Source: DATDFB01 sp035276475
Lineage (GTDB): Bacteria; Acidobacteriota; Thermoanaerobaculia; Gp7-AA8
NCBI GenBank assembly: GCA_035276475.1
Contig: DATELQ010000165.1
Coordinates: forward strand, 1 to 64,000
Length of the DNA stretch: 64,000 bases
Direction: 5' to 3'
How positions within the stretch are numbered: position 1 is the stretch's first letter; each line of letters opens with the position of its first letter. The position numbers and the translations under genes were made by a program. Shown here piece after piece: positions 35,895-45,690 of the stretch. Below the pieces are notes generated by a model. That model worked only from the letters and a program-made list of their open reading frames with translations. It was not told the origin of the DNA and ran no database searches.

Positions 35895-36746
35895 TCAAAA
35901 CTCCTTTCGTTTGAACGCCACTGCTGCCAGAGCGAAACATGCAATGCCGAAGAGCGCCGTCGTCACGAACGGCTGGATGGACATCGCCTTCTGCGCTTCC
36001 TCGGGCGCCTGCTGCCCAAGAACGAACGCGAAGACCGCCATGCCGATTTCTGTGACCTTCGGCAGGACGAGGTAAAGCCCCCGGAGGAGGTAGGCCGACC
36101 AGTCGCTGGAGAACGCCGCCTCCATCTTCTGGTGCGCCATCAGCGGGATCGAGAAGATGGCCAGGCCGTACGTCATCATGATCGAGACGCCGGTCGACGA
36201 CGTGATCACGCCGATGAGGAACGAGAACGCCAGGAGCGACGCGATCATGAAGATCATGAGGCCGCCGGCCAGAAAGATCTTGCCGTGCAGCACGTGCGTC
36301 TTCCAGCCTACGATCAGCCAGACCGCGGTGATGAGGTAGAAGACGTTGCTCGCCGCGAGCAGCAGCCCGGCCAGATAGCGCGTGCCGATCAGCTTTGTGC
36401 GCGACACCGGGCGCGAGAGGTAGAGGTCGATCGTCCCTTTGTCCTGCATGCGCGGCACGAGGTGCGCCGTGGCGAAGATGGCCATGAAGATCGACAGGAC
36501 GTACAGGAGCGACGCGAAGCCCGACTCGAAGCCGGTGACGAGCTTCTCGATCGAGAACTGTCCGCCGACCTCCAGATTCTTGCCGAACAGCTTCGCGCCG
36601 GCGAGCGCCCCGTTGACGACGTCGAGGTTCACCGCGGAGGCGAAGATGAGGATGAAGATCGAGGAGAGGCAGAAGTAGGCGATGAGCGTCCAGCGCGCCG
36701 CCGCTTCGCGGAAGACGTCTTCGATGTTGGCGACTAAGACTTTCAT
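35895..36746 (-). CDS. ABC-2 type transporter permease
   Basis: Six-TM permease of 283 residues: first TM WTLIAYFCLSSIFILIFASA, then a loop, FASLLYVLSIFMAIFATAHL, the conserved MQDKGTIDLYLSRPVSRTKL coupling segment, and further TMs ending in ALFGIACFALAAVAFKRKEF. Homologues pair with NosF/Gld-type ATPases in export or membrane remodelling. Its ATG overlaps the ATPase stop (ATGA), and its stop is 1 bp from the secreted-protein start. Confidence 0.88.
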   Translation of the reverse strand: MKVLVANIEDVFREAAARWTLIAYFCLSSIFILIFASAVNLDVVNGALAGAKLFGKNLEVGGQFSIEKLVTGFESGFASLLYVLSIFMAIFATAHLVPRMQDKGTIDLYLSRPVSRTKLIGTRYLAGLLLAASNVFYLITAVWLIVGWKTHVLHGKIFLAGGLMIFMIASLLAFSFLIGVITSSTGVSIMMTYGLAIFSIPLMAHQKMEAAFSSDWSAYLLRGLYLVLPKVTEIGMAVFAFVLGQQAPEEAQKAMSIQPFVTTALFGIACFALAAVAFKRKEF

Positions 36747-37675
36747 GGCGTGGGGGTCCTCACGAGGTCGACGAAAACGTCTTCGAGCGTGGAACGGAGC
36801 GGCGCGAGCTCGCTGAGCATCGCCCCGTGCGCGCGGGCCTTGTCGAGCAGGGCGTTGAGGTGCTCGACGTTGTCGACCGATAGCTCGAGGTGGCCGTTCA
36901 CGCGGTCGACGCCGGCGCCGCTCTCGCGGAACGCCGCGACGAGGGCGTCGTCGATCGGCGTCGCGACCATCTTGTACTTCGCACCCTTCCGAGTCAGCCC
37001 CTCGACCGATCCCTCGGCCGCAACCTTGCCCGCGCGCAGCACAGCCACGCGGTCGCACGTCAACTCGATCTCGGAGAGGAGGTGCGAGTTGAGCAGTACG
37101 GCCACGCCGTTCTTCGCTTCGTCGCGAAGGATGTCGCGGATCTCGCGGCGGCCGACCGGGTCGACGCCGTCGGTCGGCTCGTCGAGGAGGAGCACCTGCG
37201 GCTGGTGAATCAGCGCGCAGGCCAGGCCGAGGCGCTGAGTCATGCCCTTCGAGAACTTCTTGACCCGGACGTCGATCCACTGCGAGAGCTTCAGCTTCTC
37301 GAGGAGCTCGATGCTGCGGGCCTTGATCGCGTCGGTCTCCATGCCGGACATCCGGCCGAAGATCGACAGCGCCTGGCGGGCGGTGAGGTAGTTCGGGATC
37401 TTGTGCCCTTCGGGGAGGTAGCCGACGCGGCGGCGGCTCTCGGGGTCCGTCACCGGCAGCCCGCTGATGCGGGCGCTGCCGGAGGTCGCGGCGGTGAGGC
37501 CGAGGAGGACTTTGACCGTCGTCGTCTTGCCGGCGCCGTTCGGGCCGAGGAGGCCAAAGAGCTCGCCGGGCCGGACGGTTACGTCGATCCCGTCGAGCGC
37601 CGTGATGACGCGGCGGCCGAACGATGAGCGGTACTCCTTGCGAAGGCCGCGCACTTCGATGACGGCTTCGTTCAT
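36743..37675 (-). CDS. ABC transporter ATP-binding protein
   Basis: A 310-residue ATPase. Walker A LGPNGAGKTTTVK near 43, Q-loop YLPEGHKIPNYL, signature variant FSKGMTQRLGLA, Walker B VLLLDEPTDGVDP and switch His in LLNSHLLSEIE. The C-terminal 80 residues ending in TLEDVFVDLVR are typical of ABC-2 export ATPases. First gene of an operon with permease and exported protein; divergent from the GH18-NodB-GT2 fusion, 63 bp between starts. Substrate unknown. Confidence 0.9.
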   Translation of the reverse strand: MNEAVIEVRGLRKEYRSSFGRRVITALDGIDVTVRPGELFGLLGPNGAGKTTTVKVLLGLTAATSGSARISGLPVTDPESRRRVGYLPEGHKIPNYLTARQALSIFGRMSGMETDAIKARSIELLEKLKLSQWIDVRVKKFSKGMTQRLGLACALIHQPQVLLLDEPTDGVDPVGRREIRDILRDEAKNGVAVLLNSHLLSEIELTCDRVAVLRAGKVAAEGSVEGLTRKGAKYKMVATPIDDALVAAFRESGAGVDRVNGHLELSVDNVEHLNALLDKARAHGAMLSELAPLRSTLEDVFVDLVRTPTP

Positions 37676-37695
37676 ATGGCCCCTTGTACGGGGGA

Positions 37696-37723
37696 TTGCG
37701 GTACCGGGTTGCGCGGTTATGAT
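37696..37723 (+). promoter_or_regulatory. Promoter of the GH18-NodB-GT2 gene
   Basis: TTGCGG (37696-37701), 16-bp spacer, TATGAT (37718-37723). The 15 nt to ATG 37739 contain no ribosome site, so a short-leader or leaderless transcript is likely. Confidence 0.5.
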
Positions 37724-37738
37724 CGCCGGTACCGTTCC

Positions 37739-40700
37739 ATGTCAGACCGCGCAGTCTTCTTCGATCCCAGCCGGCGGCGCTGGCCGTGGATCAAGCGAAT
37801 CGGCACGACCGTCGGCCTCGCCTTCGTCGTGGCCGCGAGCCTGACCCTCGTCAGCATCGAGGGCCGCGTGTTCCTGCCCGGTCTCGACGGCATCACCACG
37901 CCGATCCGGCGGCAGATCCGCCGCAGCATGCGCCACGCGCTCGGGCCGCCGCACACCACGGCGAAGCTGCAGTTCCTGGCCAAGCGCGACCGCCGGAAGC
38001 TGCTCGACTCCATCGCCCGCGACAACAAGCGCAAGCGCCCCTTGCCTCCGCCGCAGACGGGCCGCACCAGCGGCATCGTCGCCGCGTTCTACGCGCCGTG
38101 GCAGGAGACCGGACTACACGCCCTCGACGCCAACGCCAAGAAGATGACGCACGTGCTGCCGTCGTGGGTTCACTTGGCCGAGGATGGGCAGGGGCTCGAC
38201 TTCCGCGACTGGTACCCCGACTCCGTGCCGCACAACGTCGACGTCATGAACATCGCCCGCGAGCACGGCCTGAAGATCGTCCCTGTCCTGCAGAACGCGC
38301 AGGTCGGCGCGAACGGCTCCGGCGAGTTCGACCGCACCCGCGTCCATCTGCTGCTCACCGACGTCCGCCGCCAAGCGAGCATCATCGACACGCTGCGGCG
38401 CTGGTGCGTCGCCAACAACTACCAAGGCATCAACGTCGACTTCGAGAACCTCGATGCCAGCGACTACGCGCTGCTGCCCGGCTTCCTGCAGCGGATGAAG
38501 ACGGCCTTCGACCAGAACCGCCTCAGCGTCAGCTGCGACATGGAGGCGACCGCCGCGCCGCAGACGTGGAGCGCCGTGTCGTCGATCTGCGACTTCGTCG
38601 TGGTCATGCTCTACGACGAGCATTCGTCGACGCGGCCGACGCCGGGGCCGATCGCCTCGATGGGCTGGTACCGCCAACAGCTCGACCTCGCCGCGCGCAG
38701 CATCCCGCGCGAGAAGCTCGTCGTCGGTCTCGCCAACTACGCTTACGACTGGAAGGACGGCCGCGAATGGGCCGAGCCGCTCACCTATCAAGGCGCGATG
38801 CTCAAGGCCCAGCAGTACCGCCTCGATCCGTTCAAAGAGAAGGCCGAGGACGTCGTCGACTTCGACGACAAAGCCCTCAATCCGACGTTCTGGTACACCG
38901 ACGAAGACGGCAAGGACCACGAGGTCTGGCTGCTCGACGCCATCACCGCCGCGAATCAGTGGCGCCTGGCGCAGAACTACGACCCCCGCGGCGTCGCCGT
39001 CTGGGTTCTCGGGTCGAACGATCCGTCGCTCTGGAACTTCATCGACCGCACGCGACTCAACCAGCCGCCGAAGTGGCAGGACCTGGAGATGGTCGTCTAT
39101 CCGTACGACGTCGAGTTCATCGGCGAAGGGGAGATCGCCCGCGTCGAGGCCCAGCCGCAGCCGGGCAAGCGCTCGCTCGAGATCGATCCGATGACCGGCC
39201 TGGCCGTCGACGAGAGCTACCACAACTTCGCCACGTCATTCGTCATCTCCCGCAGCGGCTACAAGGAGAAGGCCGTCGCCCTGACGATCGACGACGGCCC
39301 CTCGAATTCGTACACGCCGGCGATCCTCGACGATCTGAAGGCCGCGAACGTCAAAGCCACGTTCTTCCTCATCGGCCAGAACGCGGAGCGCTATCCGAAT
39401 CTCGTTCGCAGGATCTGGCGCGAAGGGCACGAGATCGGGAACCACAGCTTCACCCACCCGAACATCGGCACGGTGAGGCCGCAGCGCGCGGAGCTCGAGC
39501 TCAACGCCACGCAGCGCGTCTTCCAGAGCATCATCCACCGCTCCACGCTGCTCTTCCGCCCGCCGTACAACGCTGACGCCGAGCCGACGGCGGAAGCCGA
39601 AGTGAAGCCGATCGAGCTCGCCTCGCGGCTGAACTACATCACCGTCCTCGAGTTCATCGACCCGCAGGACTGGAACACGGTCGAGCACGAGGCCGACGGC
39701 ACGACGCGGCACCGCACCGCCGAGGACATGCTCAAGCAGACGCTCGACCAGCTCGAAACGGAGAAGGGGAGCTGCATCCTCCTGCACGACAGCGGCGGCG
39801 ACCGCAGCGAGACCGTGCGCCTGATCCCGATGCTGATCGCGGAGCTGCAGAAGCGCGGCTATCGCTTCGTGACGGTCTCGCAGCTCATCAACTCGTCGCG
39901 CGACGCGGTGAATCCCCCCGTCGCCGCCTCGGACACGCTGCTCCTGGCGAACGACCGCATCGTCTTCGAGACGATCTATCTCTTCGAGCTGCTCCTCGGC
40001 ATCGCCTTTGTCACCGCCATCGTCCTCGGCGCGCTCCGCGTGATCTTCGTGACCGTCCTCGCGCTCTTGGCGAAGGTGCGCGAGCGCCGCACGAAGTACG
40101 ACATGAGCTACCGCCCGAGCGTCAGCGTCGTCATCGCCGCGTTCAACGAAGAGAAGGTGATCGCCTCGACGATCCGCGCTGTGCTGGCGAATCGCTACGA
40201 GCCGCTGGAGATCATCGTCGTCGACGACGGCTCGCGCGACGACACCTCGGGCGAGGTGCTCCGCACCTTCGGCGACCGCGTGAAGCTGATCCGGCAGGAG
40301 AACGCCGGGAAGGCGCCGGCGCTGAACCGCGGCATCGCCGAGGCCACGGGCGAGATTCTGGTCTCGCTCGACGCCGACACCATCTTCATGCAGAACACGA
40401 TCGCGCTGCTCGTCCGCCACTTCGCCGACCCGCTCGTCGGCGGCGTCGCGGGCAACGTCAAGGTCGGCAATCGCATGAACCCGCTGACGCACTGGCAGTC
40501 GATCGAGTACATCACCTCGCAGAACCTCGACCGACGCGCCTACGCGACGATCAACTCCGTCACGGTCGTGCCGGGCGCGGTGGGAGCGTGGCGGCGCGAG
40601 GCCATCGTGCAGGCCGGCGGGTATCTCAACGACACCATGGCCGAGGACATGGACCTGACGTGGCGCGTGCGGCGAATCGGTTGGAAGATCGAGACCGACA

Positions 40701-41260
40701 GCGACGCCATCGGCTACACCGAGGCGCCCGACTCGTTCCGGTCCCTTTTCAAGCAGCGCTTCCGCTGGGCCTTCGGCACGCTGCAGTCGCTCTGGAAGCA
40801 CCGCCGCGCCATCGGGCGCTACGGCTGGTTCGGCTGGGTGATGCTGCCGTCGCTGTGGCTCTTCCAGGTGGTCTTCCAGGTGCTCTCGCCGCTCGTCGAC
40901 CTGCAGATCGTCTGGACGGTGACGAACGTCGTGCACGCCTGGCTCCGCGGCCGCCTCGACCACGACTGGCAGCCCCTCCCGAACGCCTTGGCGTCGCTCT
41001 ACCTCGTGCTGCTGATGTACGCGTTCTTCTTCACCATCGAGCTCCTCGGCTCCGCAGTGGCGTTCAAGCTCGACCGCGAGAGCCCCAAGCCGCTCGTCTG
41101 GCTCCTCTGGCAGCGCTTCCTCTACCGGCAGCTCATGTACGCCGTGCTCCTGAAGTCGCTCAAGACGGCCTTCAGCGGGATTCGCGCGGGGTGGGGAAAG
41201 CTCGAGCGGAAGGGGACGGTGGTGGAGCTCGCAGCGCCGGCGCAGCCGGGCGAAGCGTAG
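37739..41260 (+). CDS. GH18-like / polysaccharide deacetylase / family 2 glycosyltransferase triple fusion
   Basis: A 1173-residue membrane enzyme joining three carbohydrate activities. TM segment about 20-42; GH18-like barrel about 110-440 with the active-site strand GINVDFENLDASD near 232 (Glu catalytic); NodB deacetylase about 510-720 with LTIDDGPS, HEIGNHSFTHPN and FRPPYN metal and catalytic motifs; TM pair about 740-775; GT2 glycosyltransferase about 790-1020 with VSVVIAAFNEEKV, VVDDGS, DADT and QRFRWAFG, as in PgaC/NodC-type beta-glycan synthases; four C-terminal TM helices. The deacetylase and hydrolase parts lie outside the membrane, the transferase inside. It could make, deacetylate and trim an N-acetylglucosamine exopolysaccharide, which is inference. 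TAG stop abuts the stop of the convergent small gene. Confidence 0.9.
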   Translation: MSDRAVFFDPSRRRWPWIKRIGTTVGLAFVVAASLTLVSIEGRVFLPGLDGITTPIRRQIRRSMRHALGPPHTTAKLQFLAKRDRRKLLDSIARDNKRKRPLPPPQTGRTSGIVAAFYAPWQETGLHALDANAKKMTHVLPSWVHLAEDGQGLDFRDWYPDSVPHNVDVMNIAREHGLKIVPVLQNAQVGANGSGEFDRTRVHLLLTDVRRQASIIDTLRRWCVANNYQGINVDFENLDASDYALLPGFLQRMKTAFDQNRLSVSCDMEATAAPQTWSAVSSICDFVVVMLYDEHSSTRPTPGPIASMGWYRQQLDLAARSIPREKLVVGLANYAYDWKDGREWAEPLTYQGAMLKAQQYRLDPFKEKAEDVVDFDDKALNPTFWYTDEDGKDHEVWLLDAITAANQWRLAQNYDPRGVAVWVLGSNDPSLWNFIDRTRLNQPPKWQDLEMVVYPYDVEFIGEGEIARVEAQPQPGKRSLEIDPMTGLAVDESYHNFATSFVISRSGYKEKAVALTIDDGPSNSYTPAILDDLKAANVKATFFLIGQNAERYPNLVRRIWREGHEIGNHSFTHPNIGTVRPQRAELELNATQRVFQSIIHRSTLLFRPPYNADAEPTAEAEVKPIELASRLNYITVLEFIDPQDWNTVEHEADGTTRHRTAEDMLKQTLDQLETEKGSCILLHDSGGDRSETVRLIPMLIAELQKRGYRFVTVSQLINSSRDAVNPPVAASDTLLLANDRIVFETIYLFELLLGIAFVTAIVLGALRVIFVTVLALLAKVRERRTKYDMSYRPSVSVVIAAFNEEKVIASTIRAVLANRYEPLEIIVVDDGSRDDTSGEVLRTFGDRVKLIRQENAGKAPALNRGIAEATGEILVSLDADTIFMQNTIALLVRHFADPLVGGVAGNVKVGNRMNPLTHWQSIEYITSQNLDRRAYATINSVTVVPGAVGAWRREAIVQAGGYLNDTMAEDMDLTWRVRRIGWKIETDSDAIGYTEAPDSFRSLFKQRFRWAFGTLQSLWKHRRAIGRYGWFGWVMLPSLWLFQVVFQVLSPLVDLQIVWTVTNVVHAWLRGRLDHDWQPLPNALASLYLVLLMYAFFFTIELLGSAVAFKLDRESPKPLVWLLWQRFLYRQLMYAVLLKSLKTAFSGIRAGWGKLERKGTVVELAAPAQPGEA

Positions 41261-41443
41261 CTACCTGCGGCTGGAAAGCTCTTCCGTCTCGGGGCGCCGA
41301 GGCTCGAGCGTCACGACACGCTCTGGGTGTTCGCGCTCTTTCTCACGCAAGAACCTGCAGAGTGCAGCGAGGTCATGACCGAATTTCGCGAACAGCTCTT
41401 CGCGAGCCGCCCGCGTTTCCTTCACGATCGGATCTTCCCACAT
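41261..41443 (-). CDS. Small protein partnered with PIN-domain protein, possible antitoxin
   Basis: A 60-residue charged protein, MWEDPIVKETRAAREELFAK then FGHDLAALCRFLREKE, of a type often found beside PIN-domain toxins. ATG 41443 is chosen; upstream in-frame codons overlap the PIN gene. It starts 5 bp after the PIN stop, so it is second in the pair, the reverse of the usual antitoxin-first order. Antitoxin function is inference. Its TAG interlocks with the convergent fusion gene stop as TAGCTA. Confidence 0.6.
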   Translation of the reverse strand: MWEDPIVKETRAAREELFAKFGHDLAALCRFLREKEREHPERVVTLEPRRPETEELSSRR

Positions 41444-41448
41444 CGTCT

Positions 41449-41925
41449 TCACCGTTCCAGCAGTTCCTGCGGCATGCAAATGACCGGCGGTTCGAAGCCC
41501 GCCAGCCGGCATTGTCGTTCAACCGCGCGTCGGATGACAGCATTTGCAATGTGCTTGCAATTCCAAGTCACGAGGTAGTGCATTCCATGAACGGCAGCGA
41601 GCGCGATGTGAAGCGCGTCGGTCGCTGCGTTTGTCGCAAGGCCCGCGGCGCGCATGATCGTGGGCGCGAGAAGCTCCGCCTCTTCCGGCACCGAAAGGAT
41701 CGAGACCCGCTCGATGACGGCCATGCGCGCGGCTCCCAGCTCGCCGATTTCCGCTTCACGAACGACCAGTTCTGAAACGTAAAGCTCGTACTCGGATCTT
41801 CGTGATTCCCACCATTCCCGCGTGAGTTGCTGGTTGCCTCGAGTGATTGCATCGCGGCTTGGCCGGCCGACCAAGTAGCTGATCATGCTGGTCTCCAGGT
41901 AAGCCGCGGCGACATGTCTAAGCAT
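41449..41925 (-). CDS. PIN-domain protein (VapC-like putative ribonuclease)
   Basis: A 158-residue PIN protein. Family features: AYLETSMISYLVG at the N-terminus (Glu in place of the usual first Asp), the middle acidic residue in VVREAEIG, and DALHIALAAVHGMHYLVTWN with the third acidic residue. VapC-type PIN proteins cleave RNA and are held by a cognate antitoxin; the small gene downstream is the candidate partner. Start ATG 41925 overlaps the divergent radical SAM start (41914) by 12 bp, so transcription of the two is likely interlinked. Confidence 0.8.
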   Translation of the reverse strand: MLRHVAAAYLETSMISYLVGRPSRDAITRGNQQLTREWWESRRSEYELYVSELVVREAEIGELGAARMAVIERVSILSVPEEAELLAPTIMRAAGLATNAATDALHIALAAVHGMHYLVTWNCKHIANAVIRRAVERQCRLAGFEPPVICMPQELLER

Positions 41926-42998
41926 AGCCGTAGACGCAAACCCCTCGGCACCCGTACTCCCCTCATCGTGCACACGCTGAAGGTCTCTGCGGGCTTCGCT
42001 CCGCTGCCGTGGGGCATCGATCTATTGCTGACCGACGCGTGCAACCTCCGCTGCACGTACTGTCCGATCACCACGGACATGAACATCCGCCGGCCGAGCG
42101 CGATGATGGACACGCAGAAGGCCATCCGCTTCCTCGACTCCGTGAAGCCGTTCAAGCCGATGATCCGCGTCTTCGGCGGCGAGCCGTTCCTCCATCCCGA
42201 GTGGCCGCGCATCTTCGCCGCCGCGGTCGGGAACGGGCTGCCGATCACAGTCGTCACGAACGGGACGCGCCTCGTCGGTAAGGCCGAGGATCTCGTGCGG
42301 AGCGGGTTGCTCGCAGTGGGGATCTCCGTCGATCCGCCGAACGTCAACGACGCCTACCGCGGCGACGGTGTGTTCGCGACCTGCGAGCGCGTCGTGGGCG
42401 AGATCAACGAGGCGAAGGAGCGCCTCGGCACGTCGACGCCGCAGATCGAGATCTACTCGACCGTCTATGAAGGGACGTATTCGTCGCTGCAAGCGTGGGC
42501 GGAGACGCTACGCTCGTGGCACATCGATACCTTCCGCCTGCAGCACCAGATCTGGCTGCGCACCGCGCAGCGGCCGGTGTCGGAGCGGATGATCGCCGAC
42601 GCCATCGGCGACTCCACGTTCTTCCGCTCCGACGTCGACACCTACTGCAGCGACGACATGCCGAACGTCGACGTCGACGTGCTCGAACGCGAGCTCCGCG
42701 CGCTGGAGTCGACGGAGTATCCGTTCCGCCTCGAGTTCCACCCGCCGCTGCCGGTCGAAGAGATGATGGAGTTCTACCGAAACCCCAACTTCCGCCGGGA
42801 GACGGCGCGCCCGTGCACGCTGATCTCGAACTATGCGTTCGTCGATCCGCGCGGGCGGCTCTATCCGTGCCTCACGCTCGACATGGGGAACGTCTTCGAG
42901 CGGCCCTTTGAGGAGGTGTGGAACGGGCGGAAGTTCCGCGCGTTCCGGCGCCTCCTCCGCCGAGAGCAGCGCCTGCCGCTGTGCGAGCGCTGCCCCGC

Positions 42999-43002
<4 letters not shown>
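41914..43002 (+). CDS. Radical SAM protein with SPASM-like C-terminus
   Basis: A 362-residue radical SAM enzyme. The 4Fe-4S motif is CNLRCTYC near residue 46, with GGEPFLHPEW (SAM-binding GGE) and VTNGTRLV. The C-terminus has a SPASM-like cysteine set: CTLISNY, LYPCLTLDMGNVF, EVWNGRKFR and LCERCPA. SPASM proteins modify peptides or mature enzymes; no obvious substrate peptide lies next to it. ATG 41914 (MSKHSRRRKPLG) is used because the longer frame to 41827 runs antisense over the PIN gene. Its TAA overlaps the stop of the superoxide dismutase gene (TTAA). Confidence 0.88.
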
Positions 43003-43628
<626 letters not shown>

Positions 43629-43655
43629 GCAGGCGATGCGTGCACGATGTGAGCC

Positions 43656-44933
43656 TCAACCCACGCAGCGGAACGAAGCGTACACATACGGATAGTTCCC
43701 CCGAAACCAGTTCCGAAACGAGCTTCGCACCAGTTCCGGCATCGTCGCCGGCGACGCGCCCTTCATCACGAAGTGCTTGCCGTCGAAAAAGTCCGATGAA
43801 TAGACCGGGTACGACGCCATCGGCACGAAGCCGGGGAAGCCGTCGAACGTCGTGGCCGTCCACTCCCAGCCATTGCCGACGAGATCGTGCACGCCCCACG
43901 CGCTTGCCCCCGCCGGGTACGTGCCGACTGGCACGGGGTCCCAGTTCGCGAAGCCGAAGTTGCCGCGCGTCGCGTCGGGCAGCTCGTCGCCCCACGGGTA
44001 GCGCCGCTCCTCGCCCGACGGCGTGCTGAACGCGGCGCGGTGGTACTCCGCCTCCGTCATCAGCCGCTTGCCGCGCCACTTCGCGAACGCCGCCGCCTCC
44101 TCCTGCGTCACGTACACCGCGGCGTCGAGCGGGAGCTCCACCATCTCAAACATCCCGCGCCAGTACCACTCCCCCTCGCGCCGCGCCCAGAAGTGCGGCG
44201 GATCGGCATGCGTGGCGCGCATGTAGTCGAGGTAGTCGCGGTTCGTCACGTTGTGCCGGTCGACCTTGAACTCGCCCACCTCCACGCGGTGCGCCGGCCG
44301 CTCGTTGTCCCACGCAAAGTCGCCGTCGCGCGCGCCGATCGTCGCCTCGCCCGCGGGGATGCGAATGGCGCGGTTCTTCGTGTCGGGCTGCGGATTCGCG
44401 TAGCCGTTCGCGCGCAGCGGCGGCCGCGGCGACTTCAGCTCGTACGGCATCTCGTGGAACATGTAGAGCAGCGTCTCCTGATGCATCTGCTCGTGCTCGA
44501 GGATCGCGAACGCCGCCTCGGCGTTGACACGCTGCGGAACCTCGCCGTCGTCGATCGGCTCATTCTCCAGCGCGCCGGCGATCATCGCGTCCGCCTGCGC
44601 GCCGTACTTTTGCACGCAGTCGCGCGTCGGCCAGAGGTCCGTCGGTGGCTTCGCGGCGTCGACGCTGTCGGGATCGATGCCGCGCTCGAAGAGCTTTTCG
44701 TAGTGGTCGTCGATGCCGGGGCGCTGCAGCGCCAGCTTGATCAGCGTGTTGATCGTGAAGGCGGGGAGGTGCCCTTCGTAGAACACGATAGGGTTCCGCA
44801 GCTCGATCGGCCTTGTGTAATACGCCTCGGGCTTCGGGATCGCGAACACTTCGCGCGAGCGCGCCCGCCCGTCGCGGAACCAGTCGATGAGATGCTGTCG
44901 AGTGACCTCTTTACCGAGTGCCGGATGTTGCAC
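43656..44933 (-). CDS. EgtB-like SUMF1-type non-heme iron enzyme (DinB + FGE-sulfatase fold)
   Basis: A 425-residue protein of the EgtB/SUMF1 group. N-terminal DinB-like helices carry RNPIVFYEGHLPAF and HEQMHQETLLYMFHEMPY, whose histidines form the iron site in EgtB; the C-terminal FGE-sulfatase domain has IPAGEATIGARDGDFAWDNE, WRGKRLMTEAEYHRA, YPWGDEL and GNGWEWTATTF. EgtB joins cysteine sulfur to hercynine in ergothioneine synthesis. No EgtD homologue is nearby, so an ergothioneine role is not proven. The start is uncertain: GTG 44933 overlaps the phosphoesterase end by 23 bp; no better start gives the full N-terminus. Confidence 0.82.
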   Translation of the reverse strand: MQHPALGKEVTRQHLIDWFRDGRARSREVFAIPKPEAYYTRPIELRNPIVFYEGHLPAFTINTLIKLALQRPGIDDHYEKLFERGIDPDSVDAAKPPTDLWPTRDCVQKYGAQADAMIAGALENEPIDDGEVPQRVNAEAAFAILEHEQMHQETLLYMFHEMPYELKSPRPPLRANGYANPQPDTKNRAIRIPAGEATIGARDGDFAWDNERPAHRVEVGEFKVDRHNVTNRDYLDYMRATHADPPHFWARREGEWYWRGMFEMVELPLDAAVYVTQEEAAAFAKWRGKRLMTEAEYHRAAFSTPSGEERRYPWGDELPDATRGNFGFANWDPVPVGTYPAGASAWGVHDLVGNGWEWTATTFDGFPGFVPMASYPVYSSDFFDGKHFVMKGASPATMPELVRSSFRNWFRGNYPYVYASFRCVG

Positions 44934-45690
44934 CGGCGAGATTGTATGCCGGTTCGCCGGTCGGCACTTCCACGATGCGCAGCGGCAACTGATCCGGCAT
45001 CTTCGCCGCGAGGAGCGGCATGGCCACGTTGTACACCGTCGCGCCGCCCTTCGTCTTTCCCTCGAGCGAGCCGCGGTGCGCGTGGCCGTGGAAGACGACG
45101 TTGACACGGTAGCGGTCGACCGGCTGCTCGAGGCGCGTCGACCCGAGGAATGGGTAGATCTCGGGCGGCTCGCCCTCGACCGTGCCGTGGATCGGCGCGT
45201 AGTGGAGCAGGGCGATCTTCTGCGGCGTGCGCAGGCGTACCAGCGCCGCCTCGAGCTTCAGCGCCTCCTGGATCGTCTCGTGGACGAACTTCTTGATGAT
45301 CTCCTCGCCCCAGGCGCCGAGCTCGCGCCGCCCGAAGCCGCCGCCGAAGCCCTTCACGCCGGCGAAGCCGACGCCGTGGACTTCGTGCACGTCGCCGTCG
45401 AGCATCGTCACGCCGGCGTCCGTGAGGATCTTGACGATCTCGTCCTGCTTGCCGGTCTCGAAGTCGTGATTGCCGAGCACGCCGATCGCGGGAATGCGCA
45501 GCGCCGACGTGATCTCCTTCGCCAGGATCTTCGCCTCCTCCACCGCGCCGTAATCCGTCAGGTCGCCGCAGAGCAGCAGCACGTCCGCCATCTGCGTCGC
45601 CTGCGCGAAGAGCGGCTGCATGCTTCCCTGTCCCGTCTTCTTGACGTGGATGTCGGCGACGGCGGCGATCCTGAGCGTCTCTTTCTCCAT
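44911..45690 (-). CDS. Calcineurin-like metallophosphoesterase
   Basis: A 259-residue phosphoesterase with all metal motifs: AVADIHVKK, LLCGDLTDYG, GVLGNHDFETG, LLHYAPIHG and VVFHGHAHRG. It hydrolyses phosphodiesters or phosphomonoesters; substrate unknown. Start ATG 45690 overlaps the nucleotidyltransferase stop by one base (TGATG). It sits in a tightly packed minus-strand run with methyltransferase, nucleotidyltransferase and EgtB-like genes. Confidence 0.9.
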   Translation of the reverse strand: MEKETLRIAAVADIHVKKTGQGSMQPLFAQATQMADVLLLCGDLTDYGAVEEAKILAKEITSALRIPAIGVLGNHDFETGKQDEIVKILTDAGVTMLDGDVHEVHGVGFAGVKGFGGGFGRRELGAWGEEIIKKFVHETIQEALKLEAALVRLRTPQKIALLHYAPIHGTVEGEPPEIYPFLGSTRLEQPVDRYRVNVVFHGHAHRGSLEGKTKGGATVYNVAMPLLAAKMPDQLPLRIVEVPTGEPAYNLAGATSGTR

